Assembly (NCBI GenBank): GCA_937915545.1
Contig: CALGIJ010000039.1
Location: forward strand, 124,001 to 188,000
Length of the DNA: 64,000 nucleotides
Direction: 5' to 3'
Source of the DNA: an uncultured Desulfobacterales bacterium
GTDB taxonomy: Bacteria; Desulfobacterota; Desulfobulbia; Desulfobulbales; Desulfocapsaceae
Under the pieces are notes generated by a model. The model was not told the origin of the DNA and did no database searches. It saw only the letters and a program-made list of their open reading frames with translations. How positions within the stretch are numbered: the stretch's first letter is position 1; each line of letters starts with the position of its first letter. Made by a program: the position numbers and the translations under genes. This document shows positions 1 to 8,714 of this stretch, piece after piece.

Positions 1-50
1 AGAATTACCGTTCCCTGGGACATCTCTTCGCGCTTGACGATTGTGAACAT
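1..50 (-). CDS. Probable NfnA/sulfide dehydrogenase-type FAD/NAD-binding protein, N-terminal fragment
   Basis: Only the first 16 codons lie inside the window, reading MFTIVKREEMSQGTVI on the minus strand. An AGGAGG ribosome-binding site (the TCCTCC at 55-60 on the plus strand) sits a few bases before the ATG. The opening resembles the first strand of ferredoxin-NADP reductase-like subunits (NfnA, SudB, PyrK-like), which usually begin M-(F/Y)-x-I-V-x-(K/R). The strong ribosome-binding site makes the gene start convincing. The family call rests on very few residues and is tentative. Confidence 0.45.
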   Translation of the reverse strand, partial: MFTIVKREEMSQGTVI

Positions 51-566
51 TGGCTCCTCCTGACATGAAACCTATTGAATTTAAAGGAGAAAAAATTTCC
101 TGTGCGGCGAGACATGCATCGTTTAAATAATCATATAGCACCCATTAACGCAATACCAATTCTTGGCTGTACCTAGGATCGGGGATTACCCGCGGCAGGA
201 TGTGGCGACATGTTTTGCATTACAATGTATGCGAAAAGGGCAAAGAGTGCCTGTCGCAAAGGAGATTTCGCATCCTGACAGGATAAGAGGTGGGGCGAGA
301 TTAGGTCGGATGCCGGACTGTGTTGGTCGTGGCGAAAAATTGCACAAAGGTCGTAAAGGGTGCGGGCTCGTCAACCTGGCAGGTCGGCGGCAATCTTGTG
401 GTCAGGTTTTTCTACAGACCAGAGAAAAGAACTCGATGATTGCTTCAAGTCTTGAGGAAGGCGCTATCTCTGAGCCAATGGTGCTCTGGAAATCAGGGGC
501 AACTCGGGGCGCGGCAACTTTTCTCTCCGTAAAAGAGTGTCATATTGAGGTACAGTGATTTTTTAT
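51..566. other. Intergenic region, no convincing gene
   Basis: About 500 bases separate the minus-strand gene at the left edge from the promoter of the cold shock gene. A 131-codon plus-strand frame (163-558) crosses it, but it is rich in Arg, Gly and Cys, has no ribosome-binding site and resembles no family I know. No tRNA-like or terminator-like structure was found. Any upstream promoter of the left gene should lie near 60-130, which is locally AT-rich. Confidence 0.4.
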
Positions 567-600
567 TTGAAATTTTTTTATAAGCACGAGTATATATAAC
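567..600 (+). promoter_or_regulatory. Probable sigma-70 promoter of the cold shock gene
   Basis: TTGAAA at 567-572 is followed after 18 bases by TATATA at 591-596, with an overlapping TATAAC at 595-600. The stretch is strikingly AT-rich in a GC-rich genome. A start near 603 would give a leader of about 65 bases. Confidence 0.5.
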
Positions 601-668
601 CTTCGGGTGACTTTTTTGTGTGGTCTACAAAAAGTCGAAATGTGATTATGCCAGAAAGGAGTCGTGCC

Positions 669-869
669 ATGGCGGAAGGGACAGTGAAATGGTTTAACAA
701 TTCCAAGGGTTTCGGGTTTATTCAGCAGGATGGGGGGAAAGATGTCTTCGTCCATCACTCGGCCATCAAGGGAGAAGGGTTCCGGTCTCTCGAAGAGGGA
801 CAGAGAGTCAAGTTTGATATCGTCGAGGGGCAAAAAGGACCGGCCGCAGAAAATGTTGTGAAACTCTGA
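669..869 (+). CDS. Cold shock protein (CspA family)
   Basis: A 66-residue single OB-fold, the typical length for this family of RNA/DNA-binding chaperones. It opens MAEGTVKWFN and carries RNP1 (KGFGFIQ) and RNP2 (VFVHHSAI), the aromatic nucleic-acid-binding face. An in-frame ATG lies 18 codons upstream, but the chosen start has AAAGGAG 7-8 bases before it and matches the family. It stands alone, with its own promoter upstream and a hairpin terminator downstream. Which cold shock paralogue it is cannot be told from sequence. Confidence 0.95.
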   Translation: MAEGTVKWFNNSKGFGFIQQDGGKDVFVHHSAIKGEGFRSLEEGQRVKFDIVEGQKGPAAENVVKL

Positions 870-912
870 TTGCGAAATTTCACACCACGTCCGTCTCACC
901 GAGTAGCTCGAG

Positions 913-949
913 CAGCGCCATGGGAACCGCCCATGGCGCTGTTTTTTTT
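913..949 (+). terminator. Rho-independent terminator after the cold shock gene
   Basis: A perfect 12-bp stem (CAGCGCCATGGG pairing with CCCATGGCGCTG) with a 5-base loop is followed by eight T residues. It ends the csp transcript and insulates it from the methyltransferase gene that begins 27 bases later. Confidence 0.93.
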
Positions 950-975
950 GCCTGTGCCGCGCCGGGTGTGTGCCC

Positions 976-1806
976 ATGACCCGCCCCCTCAAGGACCTCC
1001 TCGCCGGGATTGTCGCTGACGACCTCCTCGGAGAGGTGATCGGTTCCTACGATATCGTCGGCGACATCGCCATCATCAGCGTACCGCCAGCACTTGTCGC
1101 CGCCGAGCGAGGCATCGCCGCGGCCATTTTGGCCGGCAATAGACGGCTGGCGGTAGTGGCCAGACGCGATGGCAGCCACCATGGCGAGTTTCGCACCATG
1201 CCCCTGCGGGTGCTTGCCGGAGAAGAACGCACCGAGACCGAGGTCCGCGAGTCAGGAGTGCGTCTGCGTCTCGATGTAGAGCGCGTCTATTATTCGGGGC
1301 GCAGCGGTCAGGAGCGGCTGCGCGTCGCATCCCTGGTGCAGCCGGGGGAAACAATTGCAGTGCTCTTTTCCGGGGTGGCTCCCTATCCCCTCGTCCTCGC
1401 ACGCCACAGCGCTGCCGCGGCCATCGTCGGCATCGAGAAAAACCCTCTGGCGCACCGCTATGCCCTGGAGAATCTCCGACTGAACAAGCGGATCGGCAAC
1501 ATCGAGCTGCACTGTGGCGATGTCGCCATTGTCCTGCCGCAGCTGGGCCGCCGCTTCCACCGTCTCATCATGCCTCTGCCCAGCATGGCCGAAGCCTATC
1601 TACCCGCGGCCCTTGCCGCGTTGCGCCCCGAGGGGATGCTCCATTTCTATCTGTTCGCACGCCAGGGCGAATTCGCCGCGGCCGCAGCGGTAGTCGATGC
1701 CGCCTGTCTCGCCGCCGGTCGCCGTCTGGTCGAGTACCGTATCGTACCATGCGGCCACTGCGGGCCGCGGACCTATCGGCTCTGCGTCGATGCGCGAATC
1801 AGCTGA
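976..1806 (+). CDS. Trm5-like class I SAM methyltransferase
   Basis: The 276-residue protein aligns in my reading with archaeal/eukaryotic Trm5 tRNA(guanine37-N1)-methyltransferases. The N-terminal part has the D1-like pattern SYDIVGDIAIISVP and a GEFR...AGEERTET segment, then LDVERVYYSGR and a Rossmann domain with an acidic IEKNPLAHRYALENLRLN strand. SAM motif I is altered (VLFSGVAPYP instead of the usual DMFAGVGPF), and the NPP-like catalytic motif is MPLPS, so activity or substrate may differ. Most bacteria use the unrelated TrmD for this base. A GTG two codons upstream (970) is an alternative start. It ends about 150 bases before the ribonuclease gene. Confidence 0.7.
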   Translation: MTRPLKDLLAGIVADDLLGEVIGSYDIVGDIAIISVPPALVAAERGIAAAILAGNRRLAVVARRDGSHHGEFRTMPLRVLAGEERTETEVRESGVRLRLDVERVYYSGRSGQERLRVASLVQPGETIAVLFSGVAPYPLVLARHSAAAAIVGIEKNPLAHRYALENLRLNKRIGNIELHCGDVAIVLPQLGRRFHRLIMPLPSMAEAYLPAALAALRPEGMLHFYLFARQGEFAAAAAVVDAACLAAGRRLVEYRIVPCGHCGPRTYRLCVDARIS

Positions 1807-1955
1807 GGGACCTTCCTTGGCCCCGCCATCTCCCGTTCGTCCCGATAGGCGTTGAGTTTTTCACCCCCCTTTGTTACAACCAACAGGACCCGCGCCGCCG
1901 TCGCCACCCCTGGTTGATGGCGGTATCCCGCAAACATGGCCATCAAGGAGCAGTC

Positions 1956-3536
1956 ATGCACGTTTCATTCTACGGCGCCGTCCGCGAGGTGACCGGTTCC
2001 TTCCATACCCTGACAACCGAGAACGAGACCATCCTCTTCGATTGCGGCCTCTTCCAGGGCCGCCGCAAGGAGACCGAGGCGAAGAACAAGGTGCTGGCGG
2101 TCGATCCGAAGATCTTTGCCAATGTCGTCCTCTCCCATGCCCATATCGACCACTCCGGCCGCCTGCCTCTGGTGGTCAAGGAAGGATTTACCGGACAAAT
2201 CTACTGCTCGCGCGCCACCGCCGCCGCATCGGCCTATCTGCTCAGGGATTCCGCCAAGATCCAGGAGGGCGACGCCTCCTATCTCAACTACAAGACCGCC
2301 AAGTCCTTTCTCGCCAAAGTGCGCAGCGGCGATGGCAAGGTCGCTATCTCGGCCCAGGATCTCCAGGAGATCAAGACGCTTCTCAAATCCGGTGACCACG
2401 GGCTGCGCGACGAGGTCATCGAGAAGCTGCTGCGTCAGCACCATCTCGAGGTCATCGCCCCGCTCTATTCCATGGAAGAGGTGGAGAACGCCCTGGCCTG
2501 CTTCCAGGGCATTCCCTACAACGAGACGGTGACCATCGGTCGCGGGGTGAACTGCACCTTCTATGAGGCCGGCCATATCCTTGGCTCAGCGATGTCGCTG
2601 ATCTCCTGCGAGAACGGCAGTCGGCGGCGCAATATCCTCTACAGCGGCGATGTCGGCCGTTTCGACAAGCCGATCATCAAGAACCCCAACCTCGTCTTTG
2701 CCGAGGAGCACCGCCATGTCGATCTGCTCATCCTCGAGAGCACCTACGGAAATCGTCTGCATGGGCCGATCGGTGACATGAAGGACCGGCTGCGCGAGGT
2801 GCTCTGCGAGACCTTCGACCGTGGCGGCTCAGTGATCATTCCCGCTTTTGCCTACGGTCGCACCCAGGAGTTGCTCTACTTCCTCCACGAGCTCTACCTG
2901 TCCGGTGAGGTGCCGGCGATGCCGGTCTATGTCGACAGTCCCCTGGCTACGCAGATCACCCATGTCTTCGGCGAACACCCCGAGACCTACGATCGCGAGA
3001 CCCACGAGGTATTTCTCCGCCGTGGTCTCAATCCCTTCGATTTTTCGCAGCTCAAGTTCGTCCAGGGCATCGAGGAATCGATGGCCTTGAACCGAGACCA
3101 GCGCTCGCATATCGTCCTTGCCGGATCGGGGATGTGCGAGGGCGGGCGGGTGCTGCACCACCTGCGCCACAAGATCCACGACGAGCGTAACACCGTGCTC
3201 ATCGTCGGTTACATGGGTAAGAACACCTTCGGCCGCCATCTCCAGGAGGTGGGGGAGAAATACGCCGAGGAAGGGCGCTCCGGGGCGCCGCCGGTGGTGC
3301 GCTTCTTCAACAAGGACTACCCGCTGCGGGCGAGGGTGGTGACCCTGGGCGGGTTCAGCGCCCACGCCGACCGCGACGAGCTGTTGCGCTTCTTGCGGGA
3401 GTCGAACCTCATCATCGAGAAAATCGCCCTGGTGCACGGTGAGGAGGATCAGACCCTGGCCTTTGCCGAGACCCTGCGCGGGGTCGGCTATCGAGTGACC
3501 GTCCCCTGGCATGGGCAGAGCGTCAACATCCCCTGA
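1956..3536 (+). CDS. MBL-fold beta-CASP ribonuclease (YsiA/CPSF73-like)
   Basis: A 526-residue metallo-beta-lactamase with the beta-CASP insertion, a family that cuts or trims RNA using two zinc ions. Visible motifs are SHAHIDHSGRLP (HxHxDH, motif 2), GHILGSAMSLI (motif 3), YSGDVGRF (motif 4 Asp), VDSPLA and AGSGMCEGGR in the beta-CASP part, and GGFSAHADRDEL (motif C). The frame is open 69 codons further upstream, but AAGGAG six bases before the ATG at 1956 and the family N-terminus MHVSFYGAVREVTGS fix the start. The Trm5-like neighbour suggests an RNA-metabolism pair, though they are not tightly spaced. Confidence 0.9.
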   Translation: MHVSFYGAVREVTGSFHTLTTENETILFDCGLFQGRRKETEAKNKVLAVDPKIFANVVLSHAHIDHSGRLPLVVKEGFTGQIYCSRATAAASAYLLRDSAKIQEGDASYLNYKTAKSFLAKVRSGDGKVAISAQDLQEIKTLLKSGDHGLRDEVIEKLLRQHHLEVIAPLYSMEEVENALACFQGIPYNETVTIGRGVNCTFYEAGHILGSAMSLISCENGSRRRNILYSGDVGRFDKPIIKNPNLVFAEEHRHVDLLILESTYGNRLHGPIGDMKDRLREVLCETFDRGGSVIIPAFAYGRTQELLYFLHELYLSGEVPAMPVYVDSPLATQITHVFGEHPETYDRETHEVFLRRGLNPFDFSQLKFVQGIEESMALNRDQRSHIVLAGSGMCEGGRVLHHLRHKIHDERNTVLIVGYMGKNTFGRHLQEVGEKYAEEGRSGAPPVVRFFNKDYPLRARVVTLGGFSAHADRDELLRFLRESNLIIEKIALVHGEEDQTLAFAETLRGVGYRVTVPWHGQSVNIP

Positions 3537-3825
3537 GGAGGTGGGCGAGTGCCGCCGGTTTTTTCTGTTGATTATGGGAAAAATACGGCTATAACCAAAA
3601 AAGAGGATGACACGTCTTCCGCGGTTTAACCCGCCGATGGCAGAGGGAACTCCTCCATGGAGACAGGGATGGCCGCCCTTGGCATCGGTGCCGCCGCGGC
3701 TTCCCCCCTTGAGCAGCGAACGTTGTCGTGCAGCAGTTGCGTCGGCGCCTCAGGCCGGGATGGCCTGGGACCACTGGCGGCGCTTACGACCATTGCCCCA
3801 AAGAACCAGAGAAGGAGGATCGGGG

Positions 3826-4023
3826 ATGGCGGTTAAGGTGACCTTGGATGAAGAGGAGTGCATCGGATGTCAGAGCTGCATCGAGTTGTGCCCGGACATC
3901 TTCGGCTTCGATGATGAGACGGAAAAGGCCTATGTCTTCGAGGTTTACGCCGATGATGAGGAGTGCGTCGAAGAGGCTGCCGCCGCCTGCCCGGTAGACT
4001 GCATCAGCGTCGAGGAGGAATAG
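3826..4023 (+). CDS. [4Fe-4S] ferredoxin
   Basis: A 65-residue acidic electron carrier. ECIGCQSCIELCP gives the first three cluster cysteines plus a further Cys, and AACPVDCI near the C-terminus supplies the distal CP ligand, as in single-cluster Desulfovibrio-type ferredoxins. The ribosome-binding site GAAGGAGG precedes the ATG by about 7 bases. The same frame stays open back to 3607, but that part lacks ferredoxin character and is probably leader. No dedicated redox partner is adjacent. Confidence 0.93.
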   Translation: MAVKVTLDEEECIGCQSCIELCPDIFGFDDETEKAYVFEVYADDEECVEEAAAACPVDCISVEEE

Positions 4024-4047
4024 GCTGCCCCTCGGATCGAGACGGCC

Positions 4048-4629
4048 ATGTCCATGGAGGCCTTCCATCCCCTGCGCCCTTTCGCCGAGCCGTTCGGCGC
4101 TGCCTCGCCCGTTACGCTCGTCGCCGGCCTGGCGCGAAGTCCGGATGTGCTGAGGGTGGAGTTTCGTCTTGGTGGCGAACTCGATCTTATCGACCTTCCC
4201 CGTCTCCCCATCCCGCGGGAGGGGAGGCGGCGCCACGAATTATGGCGCCGCACCTGTTTCGAGTGCTTCTTCGCCGTTGCCGGAGACGAGGGTTACGTCG
4301 AAGTCAATCTCTGCACGGATCACTGCTGGAACGTCTATCGCTTCTCCGGATATCGGCACGGCATGGCCGAGGCATCCTGCCTTGAGGCAACTGTCGAGGT
4401 CACCACCACCACCAGCGGACTGACTCTCGTCGCAGCCTTTCCTCTCTCCGATCTTGCGCCTGACACGTCGCCACTGCAGGCGGCGCTCAGCGCGGTTCTC
4501 CTCCACCGCGACGGCGAGAAATCCTACTGGGCTCTTACCCATTGTGCGGATGAACCCGATTTCCATCAGCGCGCCGCGTTTGTCGTCGATCTGCCCCCTT
4601 CCCTGCCATGGCCACCAAGCGTCGCATAG
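4048..4629 (+). CDS. DOMON-like domain protein
   Basis: A 193-residue protein with the signature of bacterial DOMON-like proteins: (R/W)RRTCFECFF, YVEVNLCTDHCWNVYRF, YRHGM and a C-terminal HCADEPDFH. The family is a beta-sandwich of unknown role, possibly ligand or haem binding. No signal peptide is visible, so it probably stays in the cytoplasm. Its last 22 bases overlap the start of the U32 peptidase gene, which implies translational coupling. It begins 24 bases after the ferredoxin stop. A second in-frame ATG two codons in could be the true start. Confidence 0.72.
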   Translation: MSMEAFHPLRPFAEPFGAASPVTLVAGLARSPDVLRVEFRLGGELDLIDLPRLPIPREGRRRHELWRRTCFECFFAVAGDEGYVEVNLCTDHCWNVYRFSGYRHGMAEASCLEATVEVTTTTSGLTLVAAFPLSDLAPDTSPLQAALSAVLLHRDGEKSYWALTHCADEPDFHQRAAFVVDLPPSLPWPPSVA

Positions 4630-6455
4630 AACTCCTTTCCCCGGCTCGCGACCTCTCCTGCGGCCTGGCCGCCATCGACCACGGCGCCGATGCCGTCTAT
4701 ATCGGCGGCCCTGCCTTCGGGGCCCGTGCCGCCGCCGCCAACAGCCTCACCGATATCGCAACGCTGGCCGCCGCCGCCCACCGTTTCAAGGCCCGGGTTT
4801 ATGTGGCACTCAACACCGTTCTCGACGATCGCCAGTTGGAAGAGGCGGAAAGCCTCGCCTGGAAGCTCTACGAGGCTGGCGTCGACGCCCTCATCGTCCA
4901 GGACATGGGGCTGCTGCAGTGTTCCCTTCCGCCTCTGCCCCTGCACGCTTCGACGCAATGCGACAACCGCAGCCCGGAAAAGGTGCGTTTCCTCGAGGAA
5001 GTCGGCTTTCGCCAGGTGGTGTTGGCCCGGGAGCTGACCTTGGCGGAGATACGCCGGATTCGTCAGGCGACCTCCGTTATTCTCGAGGTCTTCGTGCACG
5101 GGGCCCTGTGCGTCTCCTACAGCGGGCAATGCTATATCAGCGAGGTCGTCGCCGGGCGCAGCGCCAATCGCGGCGAGTGCGCCCAGTTCTGTCGTCACCG
5201 CTATACCCTGCGGGACCTGGGGGGCAAGGTGCTGTCAGCCGACCGGCACCTGCTCAGCCTCAAGGATCTCGACCTCTCGCGCCAGCTCTCGGCCCTGCTT
5301 GCCGCGGGGGTCGACTCCTTCAAAATCGAGGGGCGGCTCAAGGATGAGAACTACGTCAAGAACGTCACCGCCGCCTATCGCCTGGCCCTCGACGAGTTGC
5401 TGAGCCAGTCGCCCGATCTGGAGCCGTCCTCCTCGGGCAGCTGCAGCTTCTCCTTCGTTCCGGATACTGCGCGTTCTTTCAATCGTGGCAAGACCGAGTA
5501 TTTTCTCGTCGACAGGCGCAACAGCCCGGGGGCGCCTGACAGCCCCAAGGCCATCGGCCAGCCCCTCGGGCCGGTACGGGAGATGGGGGGAGACTGGTTC
5601 GCCATCGCCACCGACGAGGAGTTGCACAACGGCGACGGTCTGTGCTTTTACGACCGCACCGGGACACTGCGGGGACTGAAGGTCAATCGCGTCACTCAAG
5701 GCCGCATCTTTCCCCACGGGGAGCCTGTGGGCCTCTCCGTGGGAACCCCGATGTTCCGTAACCATGACGTCGCGTTCGCCGCCCTCCTGCAGCGCAGCGG
5801 CGGCTGTCGCAGGCTTGCGGTACGTCTCTCGCTTGCTGCCGTCGAGAAGGGGGTGGAACTGACGGTTAGCGACGAAGACGGCCTGGCGTCCACCACGTTC
5901 ATGGCGGCGACCGCGGCGGTCGCGGCCAAGCCCGTCGATCTCGCCCTCCTCGCCGAGCGGCAGTTGCGCCGCAGCGGCGGCACGCCATTTACGGTAACCG
6001 CGGTGGCGGTCGACCTGCCTGCCGGGGCTTACTACCCCAGCGCGCTCTTCAATGAGTTGCGCCGGCGGGCGCTCGCCCGTCATCTCGACCTGCGCCTTGA
6101 CGCGTACCGGGTGGAAGAGGTGGCGCTCAAGCCCAACTCCTGCCTGTGGCCGGGGAAAACTCTTGATTATAGGAACAATATCAGTAACGCCAGGGCCCGC
6201 GACTTCTACCTGCGGCACGGCGCCGCCATCCCCGGTGATGGGGTTCTCGACGCTGGCGAGGCGGACGACTGCCACCTGATGACCTGCAGGTATTGCGTGC
6301 GGCGCCAGCTGTCGCTCTGCCCCCGCGACAAGGGCCAGGGCAGGGGCGATGCCGAACCGCTGCTGCTCAGCGACAATACCGGGGAGTATCTGCTGGTCTT
6401 CGCCTGCGACCGCTGCGAAATGGCGGTGTTGAAGAGGAGAAATGTCCGCAGTTGA
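4608..6455 (+). CDS. Peptidase U32 family protein
   Basis: A 615-residue protein of the U32 family, whose characterised members include RlhA and TrhP (23S rRNA and tRNA hydroxylation) and putative collagenases. The TIM-barrel half starts IELLSPARD and contains the U32 signature EVFVHGALCVSYSGQCYIS followed by NRGECAQFCRHRY (cluster/metal-type cysteines) and FKIEGRLKDENYVKNV. The C-terminal part has a CRYCVRRQLSLCP cysteine cluster and CDRCEM near the end. It overlaps the DOMON-like gene by 22 bases, and the ATG is read through the end of that gene. RNA modification is the likelier role, but this is inference. Confidence 0.85.
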   Translation: MATKRRIELLSPARDLSCGLAAIDHGADAVYIGGPAFGARAAAANSLTDIATLAAAAHRFKARVYVALNTVLDDRQLEEAESLAWKLYEAGVDALIVQDMGLLQCSLPPLPLHASTQCDNRSPEKVRFLEEVGFRQVVLARELTLAEIRRIRQATSVILEVFVHGALCVSYSGQCYISEVVAGRSANRGECAQFCRHRYTLRDLGGKVLSADRHLLSLKDLDLSRQLSALLAAGVDSFKIEGRLKDENYVKNVTAAYRLALDELLSQSPDLEPSSSGSCSFSFVPDTARSFNRGKTEYFLVDRRNSPGAPDSPKAIGQPLGPVREMGGDWFAIATDEELHNGDGLCFYDRTGTLRGLKVNRVTQGRIFPHGEPVGLSVGTPMFRNHDVAFAALLQRSGGCRRLAVRLSLAAVEKGVELTVSDEDGLASTTFMAATAAVAAKPVDLALLAERQLRRSGGTPFTVTAVAVDLPAGAYYPSALFNELRRRALARHLDLRLDAYRVEEVALKPNSCLWPGKTLDYRNNISNARARDFYLRHGAAIPGDGVLDAGEADDCHLMTCRYCVRRQLSLCPRDKGQGRGDAEPLLLSDNTGEYLLVFACDRCEMAVLKRRNVRS

Positions 6456-6480
6456 GGGCAGGGCCGTCCATGGCGACCCT

Positions 6481-7047
6481 TTAGCGTCGGCGGAGGCTGG
6501 TGTTGTTGAGGAGTCGTCTTTCGGCGCGCCGCTTAAAGAAGAAGGAGAGCAGCCGCAGGGAGAGGACATAGGTGATCAGGCCGAGAAGTATTCCCACCGC
6601 ACAACTACCGATGCACAGGGGGATGAGGATCTCCATGCCGATTTCCATCATGGCCAGTACCGCCTCCTTCATGTCCCAGAAGCTGAGGTGGGTCAGGGCC
6701 AGGCCGAGGTTGACGAACATCGTCTTGACCTCGCCCAGCGGCGGCCCTGGCCAGACGAAGGCGCCGAGCCAGTAGTTGAAGGTGTAGATCGGCGCGATGG
6801 TCACCGGGTTGGTGATCCATACCGGGGCGATGGCCGCCGGCCGATTGACGTTGCAGATCGTGGCGGCGATGATCGCCAGGATGATCTGGATGCCCACGGT
6901 TGGTGTAAAGGCGATGAACATCCCCACGGCCAGGCCGCCGGCGATGGCCCGCGGCGAACTGCGCAGCCTGAGGACCCAGCGCAATACCGGTCGCAGGCGC
7001 AGCAGCCGGTTTCGCTTGTTTCGTTCTTCGCTCCTCTCTTCCATCAT
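6481..7047 (-). CDS. DUF2062 integral membrane protein
   Basis: A 188-residue inner-membrane protein. A basic N-terminus is followed by the family motif SSPRAIAGGLAVGMFIAFTPTVGIQ and WITNPVTIAPIYTF, with roughly three to four hydrophobic segments and a final Arg-rich tail. DUF2062 proteins often accompany glycosyltransferases and lipid or cell-envelope genes, and here it lies just beyond the end of the GT39 gene on the same strand. The biochemical function is unknown. Confidence 0.85.
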   Translation of the reverse strand: MMEERSEERNKRNRLLRLRPVLRWVLRLRSSPRAIAGGLAVGMFIAFTPTVGIQIILAIIAATICNVNRPAAIAPVWITNPVTIAPIYTFNYWLGAFVWPGPPLGEVKTMFVNLGLALTHLSFWDMKEAVLAMMEIGMEILIPLCIGSCAVGILLGLITYVLSLRLLSFFFKRRAERRLLNNTSLRRR

Positions 7048-7172
7048 CTGTCCGTGTATCGCCGTGGCGCGTATCCATTGTAGTCGACGGTTGCCCTGCG
7101 GGCAGCTCCACGACCCTAGTCAATGTGGTAAGTATACGTTCGGCAACCTTGCCGTCAATGCCTTTATCTGCC

Positions 7173-8714
7173 TCAGCCCTTGCCGGGGATGGGGCGCAGG
7201 GGTTTTTGTTCTGTCGGGGGGCGGGGCAGGGGAATGAGGAGCACTGCCAGGTCGAGGGTCTCATCTCGGGCAAAGAGGTAGCGATGGCGGAGCACACTGG
7301 GTTCCGTGGGAATGTCCGTCACAGCGAAGGCCGAGGCGAGGTAGCTGCGCAACTCGTCGGGGAGGGTCAGCGACTGCGCCGCGTGCCACACCACAGCGAG
7401 CTGGCGGCGATCTGGTGCGGGCGGGCCGGAGTTTTCCTTAGGGAGCTGCCGCTCGAAGCGATAGCCGGGGACCAGGGCGGGGCTTGCCGGGAAGAGCAGG
7501 TGGAGGTTGCCGGCAAGAAAGCGGTCGTCGCTTAGGAGCACACCCTCTCGGAAGCCAAGGGCGCGGAGGTCGGCACCGATGGCGGCAAAGGGGTAATTGA
7601 GACGGCAGAAGCTGCCGCTGTAGGAGGCGGCGACAACGCGCAGGGTAAAGGCGAGGTAGATGCCGAGTGCGGCCAGCACGGCCAGGCCGATGAAGAGAGT
7701 GAAGCGCGATGTCGTCGGCTGTTCCCGGTGTTGTCGGGCGAAGAAGACCAGGGGCACGATAAAGAGCAGTGGCTGGAGCCAGCGGTCCTTGACGTAGGTG
7801 ACCTTGCCGGCCAGTACCACCATCAGCAGGGCGATGAAGAGGAAAAGGAGCAGCCGCTGCAGCAGGCGAGGCGGCAGATCCTCTCCAGACGGCAGTGCCC
7901 GGCGCAGGCCGCGCGGAAAGAGCAGCAGCAGGATCAGCCACAGCGGGGTGAGGAAGAGGAATGTCTTGACCACCAGGCTGGCCGGGCCCTTGTACCAGAA
8001 GTCTAGTGCCTCCCGCTTGAATTTATGGGTGGCTGAAAAGACGATGTCGCGGTTCTCGGTCATCCACCACAGGTAACCGGAAGGCAGGAGCAAGGCGAGG
8101 CAGAGGGCCAGCGCCATGTGGCGGTTAAGGAGCAGCCGGCGACCTTCGGCAAAGGTGGCGAGGGTGATGAAAAGGACCGCGGCAAAGAGGAGATAGTTGG
8201 CCTTGGAGAGAATGCCAACGGCGATGATCACCCCGAGGACAATATAGTTGCCGAGGTTCTGCCTCTCAAGCAGGCGCAGGACCTGCCACAGGGTCGCCGC
8301 CGCCGCCAGCACCGCCAGGGTGGTATGGGTCATATCGCGCTGCGACTCCCAGCCGATCTGCGGGATGAAGAGCAGCGACAGGCTGGCGAGGATGGCCAGA
8401 CGTTCGTTGTGCAGCGCTCTTCGCGCGGTAAGGAAGACAATGAGGTAGGTGAGGAAGAGCAGGGTGTTTTTCAGCAGCGAGATGGCGAAGACACCCTTGC
8501 CGAAAAGCGCGAAGAGCAGTCGCTGTACCCAGGTGTAGAGGGGCGGCTGCTCTGTATATCCGGGAAGCAGCCACTGGCTGAGCAGCATCTGCTCGGCCTC
8601 GTCGTAATCGAGGGATGGCGAAATCGCCACGCGCAGGACGATGTGCAGCAGGAAATAGCCGGCGAGAACGAGCAGGAAGGCCAGGGTCTGTCGCTGTGCG
8701 AGGAGCCGTTTCAT
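7173..8714 (-). CDS. GT39/ArnT-like membrane glycosyltransferase
   Basis: A 513-residue polytopic membrane protein with about twelve hydrophobic segments. The first periplasmic loop has SLDYDEAEQMLLSQWLLPGY followed by QPPLYTW, the acidic and Gln-Pro-Pro pattern of GT-C enzymes (ArnT, dolichyl-phosphomannose-type transferases) that move sugars from polyprenyl-phosphate carriers in the periplasm. The start at 8714 overlaps the stop of the upstream LAB_N gene as ATGA, so the 10 codons of open frame upstream are not used. With the GT2 and LAB_N genes it should form a sugar charging, flipping and transfer system. Confidence 0.88.
   Translation of the reverse strand: MKRLLAQRQTLAFLLVLAGYFLLHIVLRVAISPSLDYDEAEQMLLSQWLLPGYTEQPPLYTWVQRLLFALFGKGVFAISLLKNTLLFLTYLIVFLTARRALHNERLAILASLSLLFIPQIGWESQRDMTHTTLAVLAAAATLWQVLRLLERQNLGNYIVLGVIIAVGILSKANYLLFAAVLFITLATFAEGRRLLLNRHMALALCLALLLPSGYLWWMTENRDIVFSATHKFKREALDFWYKGPASLVVKTFLFLTPLWLILLLLFPRGLRRALPSGEDLPPRLLQRLLLFLFIALLMVVLAGKVTYVKDRWLQPLLFIVPLVFFARQHREQPTTSRFTLFIGLAVLAALGIYLAFTLRVVAASYSGSFCRLNYPFAAIGADLRALGFREGVLLSDDRFLAGNLHLLFPASPALVPGYRFERQLPKENSGPPAPDRRQLAVVWHAAQSLTLPDELRSYLASAFAVTDIPTEPSVLRHRYLFARDETLDLAVLLIPLPRPPTEQKPLRPIPGKG

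Noticed and set aside
163..558. 131-codon frame upstream of the cold shock gene
   Set aside because: No ribosome-binding site, Arg/Gly/Cys-rich product and no recognisable family.
4454..5347. 297-codon frame across the DOMON-like and U32 genes
   Set aside because: Arg/Pro/Gly-rich product in another frame of two well-supported genes.
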